A stretch of 64,000 nt of DNA, from the NCBI GenBank assembly GCA_022575985.1, contig JAKSXM010000147.1, positions 22,726,001 to 22,790,000 on the forward strand. The letters run 5' to 3'. Below the pieces are notes generated by a model that did not search any database, was not told where the DNA came from, and worked only from the letters and a program-made list of their open reading frames with translations. A program made the translations under genes and the position numbers. The DNA comes from Anagrus nilaparvatae (Eukaryota; Arthropoda; Insecta; Hymenoptera; Mymaridae). Positions within the stretch are counted from its first letter, which is position 1, and the number at the start of each line of letters is the position of its first letter. Below, piece by piece: positions 56,675 through 64,000 of this stretch.

Positions 56675-59069
56675 TAATTATCATTGTTTTATAATTATTA
56701 TTGCTAATATCTGGTGACCTTTACATCTCATTTAATCACGTAAATAACTATTGAAAAATTCCATTGACCTGTAAGGGAGAAAAATGTCTGAGAAACAGGG
56801 CTCTACGACAAAACTATTAGGACATGTTTACTTTTAATAATATTATACTAATATTTTAATTCAAAAATTATTTTTATCAAAAGTTAAAAATCCTCATTTT
56901 GATGTAATATTTATTGTTACGTAAATCTTAAAATAATTTAATGTTTTTTATTATTTGATATAAAAAGCAAACTGTTTAAAATGATATTTTGAAATTTTTA
57001 TTATTTAAATTAAAAATAATAAAAATATAATATTATACTAAAATTTCTTTAAAGTTGAATTAAAAAAAAAAAAGGTAAAACAAACAAATAAATACCAGTA
57101 ATTTATTATTATAATACAAAAATTCTTTTTATTTTTTATTTTTTTTTTTGTAATTATACGTATTTATGCAATGCTGCATCAGCATCTGTGGTTGACAATT
57201 TTAGTAGATTAAAAAAAGTAACGCAAATTTATATTAAAAAACAAAAGGCTTTAAAAATAGAAAGAAATAATAAGAAAATAAAGAAAATAATAATAATAAT
57301 AAAAAAGGTAATCTTATGTCCCTAAAACTTAATTTCAAGCTGAATATCCTTTCTAATTATACTAATTTTATCAACTCTTTAAGATTTTTCTTTATGAAAT
57401 TATTTCTCTTGATTGTCAAGAACCTTTTTTTTTCTTCTTCTTTAAAAGGGAAACAATAAAATAAAAAGGAAAAAAATAAAATTAATTGATAATAGCAATG
57501 ATAAAGATCAAAATGTTAATGTTGAATCGAAGAATTTTTTATTTCTTTTTTAAATTAATTTAACAGAGAAAAAGAAATTTTATTTCTTGTAATTTACATT
57601 TAATAAACAAGAATAAATTTAAATTAAATTTTTTTTTTTATAATAAAGAAAACTTTAGAATGCAATTCTTGGTAAAAATGAATGAACCCTTTTTATTTCA
57701 TGGAATAAATTTTAAAAATTTCACTTCAAGGAACATTATATTTTTCTTGGAAAGCTACTACTTATAAAAATTAAATTTTTTCTTTTTTACAAATATTTTG
57801 AATTCTTGTAAAAAAGAATTTATAATGCAAACAGTTTAATTTACAAAAATGAATAAATAAATTAAAGGGAAAAAAAAATGGTATTATCCAGAGAGAAGAC
57901 AAATTTAATTTATATGCATTTTAATTAAAATTATAGTTTCCACATACACACACACATAGATAAATATCTGTGCATTTGTTGAAAACGTTATAAAATAAAA
58001 ATAAAAATAAAAAAAAACGTAGAGGATTCATCTCGTCAAGCAATATATACTGATGAAGCACTTTCAGTTTGATATACAGGCCTGTCATAACTCAGCTTCA
58101 AACTACTGAATTTCAACACATGCATACACGTTAAAGATATATAAATACATTTAAGGAGTAAGTGGAAATCTGTATATATTATATGAAGTAGAAAGAGATA
58201 GATTTGTATTTTCAACGTTATATATATATATATTTCAGTAGGTTAATTCGGCTAAATAGATGCAAAAATATGCATTTTCCAACGTTTGATTCCGTTAGGC
58301 CAATGTCTCCAGGGATTCCGACTCTGTATATAGACTGAAATTTCAAGTGACTTGTTCTCAAATGTTTTAACCTCGTATATATACTCAAGCTTATTTATGT
58401 ATACATATAAGTAACCTGTACATATATACACATATTAATATTGCATTCAATAGTTTATGAACGAGTGACTATGTAGATTATTTTGGAGAAAACTTTTTTC
58501 GTTACCTTTACGTTGTAAATTTTCTCAAATTATGTATGCAGGAATTTATTCTATACATACACATGTGACGTAACTCTTATGTTGCTTTTACCTATACATA
58601 CAATATACGACCGCTTATGTGCAAATTATAACAAACTTTACTTTTAGAGCTTCAATACAAAAATTTAAAATGCACTCTAATTTTTTATTTTTTTTTCATT
58701 TTCTAAAAGTCTGGTTTTAAAAGATAATTTTTAATTATTGACAAAAATAATATAGTTTATCGGCTTTCAAACTTATTTTTCAGACTTATTCTTTTTGGCA
58801 ATGCTCTTGGAGGCCACACAAGTTCGAACAATGTGAGGGCATTAGAACGTTGACAAAAATTGCCAAATTATGTATAAATTACTATTACTATAAAAAATTC
58901 AAAAACATTGTTATAAACTATAAATGTAGTGATCATTTAACTTTTTGGCTTATTATTAGAGATGGTATGACAAAGATAAATATTCAGAGAGATAATTGCT
59001 TGCATTTCACTTTTTAATCAATTAAAAATATGCCACTTTTTTGGCTAACTTGCATTAGTAAATTTTTTA
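56675..59069. other. A+T-rich intron sequence, no feature recognised
   Basis: Simple A/T tracts. A patch near 58020-58110 (GGATTCATCTCGTCAAGCAA, CAGGCCTGTCATAACTCAGC) is more balanced and could be an untranslated exon, but no splice-site case can be made. Confidence 0.45.
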
Positions 59070-59169
59070 GAGGAACCATTATGATGGGTCAAATTTTGAT
59101 TTTTTTCGCATATAAGCACGTTTTGAGACATCAGGAAGCTAAAAAACCGGTTTAAAAAAAAGTCTGTAA

Positions 59170-59226
<57 letters not shown>

Positions 59227-59820
59227 ACTGGTGATATTCCACAACCATTATGAAATTAAGACCTAATTTACTTTTCAAAAATTTTTTTATCAAAAAATCT
59301 CAAACTACTTTTTAATTTGGATGCAATACCTGATTTTTTACCATGGAAGTACTTATATTTGAAAGTACGATTTTTATTTGATGTCTCGAATCTGATAATT
59401 AATTTTTTGAAAATTTTTTCCCTAAATTTTTTTTCACAAAAAAATACAAAAAACACCAAATTTTTTTTTCTTTTTGGACGTAGCACCTAATTTATTTCTA
59501 TGAGAGTACTAGTTTTAGAAAGTTCGTTTATAGTAATTTTTTGGATCTGATACCGAATTTTTTCACAATTTTTTTCTCAAAATTAAAAAAACAAAAAAAT
59601 TAAAAAAACTGTAATATTTTTTTTTTTGGGGTGTAATAACTCATTTAATTCCATGAAAGCACTAATATCTTAAAATATTGTAACCGGTAATATTTCACAA
59701 CTTAAGATAGAAATGTATGTATATGATTGCATGGTTGTAATCAGCGATGTCAGTGGCATATTGATATACTTAGCTCATTGTTTGAGGAACCTGAGTGCTA
59801 GCTAGTTGGTAGCGTATTTT
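59070..59820 (-). mobile_element. Microsatellite-bearing repeat, minus-strand copy
   Basis: GAGGAACCATTATGATGGGT at the left, TTTGAGGAACCTGAGTGCTA and GCTAGTTGGTAGCGTATTTT at the right. Single internal unit. (TG)n(TATG)n at 59171-59224 sits beside AAACCGGTTTAAAAAAAAGT. Open frames at 59045-59486 are by-products. Confidence 0.8.
59171..59224. repeat. (TG)n(TATG)n microsatellite
   Basis: About 20 TG units followed by three TATG units; the longest dinucleotide tract in the window and likely polymorphic. Confidence 0.95.
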
Positions 59821-59924
59821 ATTATAGAATTGCAAGTTCTAAATATTATAATTTGAACAAAAATCTCTGAAAATTTGTACCATGAGCGCGTTTACTATTG
59901 TTCATTTTAAACAAAGGGAGCAAA

Positions 59925-60115
59925 AAAAAGAATGGCCCTGATTGAACGTTAATTATAATCCGAAGGGAAGCCGAGGATGATAAATTGCGATTTGGGGCAT
60001 TCTTTTTTTTGCTCCCATAGAAAAAACGAAATTTTTCTTTCTCAGTGGGAAGAAAACGCGTTTTTTTCTATCCCATTGTAGAACGTAAAAAGTGTTTTCG
60101 ACCCGCTAGGAAGAA
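59925..60115. repeat. Hairpin-core dispersed repeat, reverse copy
   Basis: GAATGGCCCTGATTGAACGT, CCGAAGGGAAGCCGAGGATG and TTGCGATTTGGGGCATTC form the core (59931-60005). TTTTTGCTCCC, then CTCAGTGGGAAGAAAACGCG and GTTTTCGACCCGCTAGGAAG, match the 11245-11660 flanks in reverse. Confidence 0.75.
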
Positions 60116-60616
60116 AAAAGTAACTCGATAGGTTGCTATAGCAACGCTTCAATAATTAAAAACTTGTTACTTTTTAAATAAATGAAACTTTTACTAAACA
60201 AGTAGGAGTAAAATATGATAATAATTATCTTTTGATTAATATATATCGACAAGAAATCTTATTTAAGAGTGAGCTATTCATTGTCTCCACGTAATTGGAT
60301 TTACATGCTTTCATTGTTTACTTCTCTACATTTATCAATTTTGATATATAAATTTAACTTAATACACACGTATATGAATTTTAGTATTATCAGATTATTA
60401 ATAATATCATTTTAGTTATAGAATATAAAGCTTTCTCTCTATGTCTGTATCTGTGTGTTTCCGTATAAATCTATACAATTTATAATAAATAACTTTTCTA
60501 ATAATATATTACATTTAATGTATACGTCAAACATAACAATGTTTTACATACATGTTAACATGATATTTAATATTATACATTCGTGTCAATTTAAAAATAT
60601 ATCTATATCTATATAT
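60116..60616. other. A+T-rich intron sequence, no feature recognised
   Basis: Nothing beyond A/T tracts. Confidence 0.6.
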
Positions 60617-60929
60617 TAGGAGTGGGCGGTTATCTGTACATTTGGGTCGGGTAAGCCCGAAAAGTTTCAGAAGTCTGCAGGTATGGTTTTGAAACCGCAA
60701 TTTCTCTGATTTTACGATTCTAAAAATATTTTTATTTTAAAAAAATTTTCAGTTACGCTTAAAAAATATTTTATAAAATTTATGTTATTTTATATTCATC
60801 CAATCCTAAACCTAGGAAAATTTTTGATTCAAAACTGTACCTACGGACCTGTAAAGCTTTCCGGGCTTACCCGAAAACCGACTCGACCCAATCAGACTAC
60901 TTGGATTGAGTAACCGCACACCCCAACTA
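60617..60929. mobile_element. hAT-like MITE with TAGGAGTGGGCGGTTA end
   Basis: Left end TAGGAGTGGGCGGTTA; right end TAACCGCACACCCCAACTA, an imperfect inverted repeat. Further in, GGGTCGGGTAAGCCCGAAAA pairs with TTCCGGGCTTACCCGAAAAC-like DNA. The terminus resembles hAT ends; the flanks are TA-rich, so the 8 bp duplication cannot be decided. No ORF. Confidence 0.65.
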
Positions 60930-60986
60930 TATACTATATTTATTAGTTTTCCATATTTATTCATAACATTTTTCTTTTCATATTAC

Positions 60987-61426
60987 AAGGAGATTGAACG
61001 AATTGGATTTGCCAGATCATGACCCCATTTGACAGAGAGTTTTTTTATTTTGAAATAATACTCCCCATACCTACAGTTTGATCTCATACGCCTTTAGGGC
61101 CTAGAATAGCGAGGTTCAATGTTAAATAATGGGGGTTTTGGGTTTTATTTCGTATAAAGTTGTCATTTTACAAGTAAGTGAAAAAATTTCTGGTTGATGT
61201 CATTTTCTGTGTAAGTTCCTAGGTTTAAACGCCCAAAACCAAATTTTTTTAGTAGTAATACTCTTTCCTTAATACTCAATAATCCAAATACTGATTTTGG
61301 ACAAAAATGGTCATTTATTGGTTTATTGAAATTCACAGTAAGACCATTAGTGACGAAAAAATTCGATTTACGGCATTTAAGACTAGACCTTAATCTATAA
61401 ACAAAAAATGACAATAACTAAGAGTT
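60987..61426. mobile_element. Foldback-family relic
   Basis: ACAAGGAGATTGAACGA, CTTTAGGGCCTAGAATAGCG, AATACTGATTTTGGACAAAA and TAAGACCATTAGTGACG follow the order of one arm plus centre of the 12790 element. Strongly diverged and interrupted by the next palindrome. Confidence 0.45.
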
Positions 61427-61917
61427 AAATAATAAACACGATCTACATGAAACTAGAAAAGTATAACTTTTTTCATTATTGTTATCTGCATTTCTGAGGA
61501 CTGAGCCTTCCATTGTCACACAGAATAATTATTATTGAAAAAAGTTGTACGATGTTAAAAAGTTTAAAAAAATGAAAAATCTTTTTTCCATTTTGACTCT
61601 GCAAGAAAACAGGGCGAGTCTGCATTAAATTTTTTTTTTTTCTAGGTTTTTTATGGTTTGTTGAGAAATGTAAAAAGCAGAAAACGGGGATTACACTGAT
61701 GAGACTCACTCTGTTTTCTTGCAGAGTCAAAATGGACAAAGATTTTTCATTTTTTAAAACTTTTTAACAGAAAAATAAATTTTTAAAATCGTTCAACTTT
61801 TTTCAATAATAATTATTCTGTGTGACAAAGGGAGGCTCAGTACTCAGAAACACAGATAACAATAATGAAAAAAGTTATACTTTATTAGTTCCATGTAGAT
61901 CGTGTTTATTATTTATA
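61427..61917. mobile_element. 490 bp foldback element
   Basis: AATAATAAACACGATCTACA pairs with TGTAGATCGTGTTTATTATT. Arms of about 200-215 bp continue through CTGAGGACTGAGCCTTCCAT against GGGAGGCTCAGTACTCAG, and TTTTGACTCTGCAAGAAAAC against GTTTTCTTGCAGAGTCAAAA. The right arm has a small insertion. The loop is about 75 bp. The open frames here are by-products. Confidence 0.8.
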
Positions 61918-62049
61918 ATAAACTCATCAAATTTAAATAATTATTTGGACTAATATATGATAATTGTAAAAAGTACCGAAAATTCGTATTAGGTATGTAA
62001 AGAGTGTGCTATATTTTTGTCTTGGCAGAATAAATACAATAATAATAAC

Positions 62050-62083
<34 letters not shown>

Positions 62084-64000
62084 TAACTTTGAAAAAATAA
62101 ACAGTTCTTTTTCTTGTAAAAAAGTATATAAAAAAATTGGTTCTTGATCTGTAACTAAAAAATATATGTATATGCAAATAATCCTAAATAAACGTGAATA
62201 CTTTTTGATAAAAGTCAACTGCAGATATAATGTAGAAAAAAATCTTTGAAAATTGTAAAGAAAATAACTGTTGAATATATATAGTTTATATAAAAGAACC
62301 ACATATTCTGTGTAAAGTCAAAAAAAATCTAAAAAGAGGGAGAATTTTTAGAGTTTGTGGTTTGTATAAAAAAAAAGGTCAGGTTGTAGTTGAATAAAAA
62401 ATCTTTGACTTTTTCTTTTTAATGCTGATATAAAATAATTCTTAAACTAAATAAAGATTTTAAAAAAATTATAAGATTTTTTTTATCAAGATTAATTAAG
62501 GATGGGACAAAATTTTTATTTTAGTTTTTTGTGACAAAGAAAAAAAAAACGATGTAAAACATCATTACAAATCTTGTACATTTCTCAAGTTTTTTTTTAT
62601 TATCAATATTTTTTTTTTATTTATTTATAAATTTATTAATGCAATACTTTAAATAATAATCTCTTTTTATTTTTATTTTTTGGCTATTTTTTGTAATTTT
62701 TGTATTTCCTGGCAAGTTTTAGGCAATTAATCAATGCTACAATTAATTGTTTATTTCGTATTGTTTATTTTTAGTATAAAAAGTTTTAATTGATTATATT
62801 TAATTTATATACGCTTAGATTCAAGAGTAAGTTTATCTCAACATTTTTAGGTCATCATTGAGAAAAAGTATTAGATCCTTGAAATGTTGCTTTTCGAGTA
62901 ATTCATAATAAAAAATGGAGAATGCAAAGATGGGGTACAGAGGGTTAAAAAAACAGAAAAACTGCTAATTATTTCCACTACTTACACTACCGCTTTATTA
63001 CCTGTTTAGATAAATTTAAGATCTATATAATGAAATATCTTTTGCATGTTTAAAAAATATTAGCATCTATCCTTTAAACGTGATAAATTTTTAAACAGTT
63101 ATTTTGAGTTAATTTATTAAGAAAAATCTTATAGCTTTTAGTTTATAAACTCGTTGACACCAATTCCTAGCACTCAAATTCAAACTCTTTGTTCTCTGTT
63201 TACAAATATTATTTTTCAGATACAACTTTTTCTTTTTATGTAATCTTAAAAAATAAATACAAGTTGATATTGTAAAATAGTTTTTTCAAGGAATACTTTT
63301 AAAAGATCGTAGCAAAATTTCCGTACCATTTAAGTGTGTAAAATATTCTTTGTATTTGAAAAAGATAAAAGTAAAGAATCTTAAAGTACTCTTCTCTTTT
63401 TTTATGTATAGTTTCAACAAAAACATCAAAAAGTTAATTTTCAACTTTGAAATATTTAAAAGAATTTTTTTAAAAGAAGAAGAATAGAGAAATACATACT
63501 TATTTAACTATAAATTACATTTTTTTTTTCTAAAAAACAAAAAAGATTGTTTTATTTAAATGTGTTCAAGTGATTACTATATACCGTCAAAGACGGGTAG
63601 AGCGAAGCTGATCATGTTAAAAAAAAGCATGAAAAAAGTTTCAATAATTTTTTAGTTTTGGGATTTTTCTACCGTACACTGACAGTAGTACGGGGAAGCA
63701 GACATCCTTTTTGGGAAAGATTCTTTCCCAAATCATGGAATAAGTTTCACTTTTATTTTAAGATCTATTCTATCCCGCACAAAGAGAGAATCCTCACCGT
63801 TGTCAATATTCAACTTGCTGAATGCTTAATAAAGTTAATATTTATTTAATTTTTATATATTTAATTAACGCAAGCCTTTAATTAATGTAACTCAAAATAA
63901 ATTAATTTTGTGAGTACGGGAGGAGCAAATATTAAAAACAAACGATCATAACCCTACTTTTTTGAATTCGATGAAGTAGCCAATATTTATTACTTTTTTT
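61918..64000. other. A+T-rich intron sequence with (AAT)n at 62037-62083
   Basis: The (AAT)n trinucleotide run produces spurious poly-Tyr and poly-Leu frames. A 63-codon plus frame at 63658-63849 (contains RGSRHPFWERFFPKSWNKFH) has balanced composition but no known motif. GACGGGTAGAGCGAAGCTGA at 63592 is a weak Helitron-3'-like string. Otherwise featureless. Confidence 0.45.

Noticed and set aside
61989..62302. ORFs with poly-Leu or poly-Tyr
   Set aside because: Translation of an (AAT)n microsatellite in two frames.

Overview
The window is strongly A+T-rich eukaryotic DNA with long introns, GT-AG splice sites, truncated retrotransposons and many inverted-repeat DNA elements. An insect is the best fit. 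The host gene I recognise (dpr family) is arthropod, and the A+T bias with this repeat style would suit a parasitoid wasp, but the sequence alone does not prove the order or species.

Host gene. Two exons of one minus-strand gene are present. The exon at 54409-54506 carries a start codon and a signal peptide. The exon at 15938-16128 carries the start of an immunoglobulin V-type domain of the Dpr cell-surface family, most like Dpr12. The splice phases fit exactly (one base left over, two bases at the next exon), so the 38,280 bp between them is a single intron. Sequence below 15938 is the next, unfinished intron. Sequence above 54506 is an upstream intron in, or leading to, the 5' UTR. Almost everything else in the window is therefore intronic.

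Layout. 1-1.2 kb: tail of a CR1/L2-like LINE. 1.4-4.6 kb: a near-perfect 2.1 kb palindrome abutting a second foldback element. 7.2-8.4 kb: hAT-like element with GAGAC subterminal repeats and a nested hairpin repeat. 9.0-10.8 kb: microsatellite-bearing repeat with an internal 465 bp tandem triplication. 10.8-15.3 kb: GC-rich mini-palindrome, hairpin-core repeat and two large foldback elements. 16-25 kb: the Dpr Ig exon, small palindromic MITEs, a BEL/Pao integrase fragment, and further copies of the families above. 28.0 kb: a 225 bp hAT-type MITE with a perfect 8 bp target duplication. 30.7-31.9 kb: a 1.2 kb element with TGT...ACA long inverted repeats, a TATA duplication and one intact ORF matching only the C-terminal part of KRBA2/Ginger-type integrases. 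32-37 kb: two more foldback elements, one with a nested palindrome. 38.2 kb: a second LINE fragment. 44.4-45.4 kb: a head-to-tail array of about seven GC-rich 120-170 bp hairpins. 49.4-51.8 kb: a minus-strand R1/I-type LINE lacking its reverse transcriptase. 54-64 kb: signal-peptide exon, MITEs, foldback relics and microsatellites.

How it fits together. The transposon genes are decayed except the Ginger-like ORF and do not form a pathway. The common theme is self-complementarity: at least a dozen palindromes of 0.1-2.1 kb lie within one transcribed gene, so the dpr pre-mRNA should carry many long double-stranded segments. The best candidates for undescribed elements are the hairpin array at 44.4-45.4 kb, the 2.1 kb palindrome with its diverged relatives, the Ginger-like element, and the dispersed hairpin-core repeat. 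I found no tRNA, rRNA, CRISPR or prokaryotic operon features.
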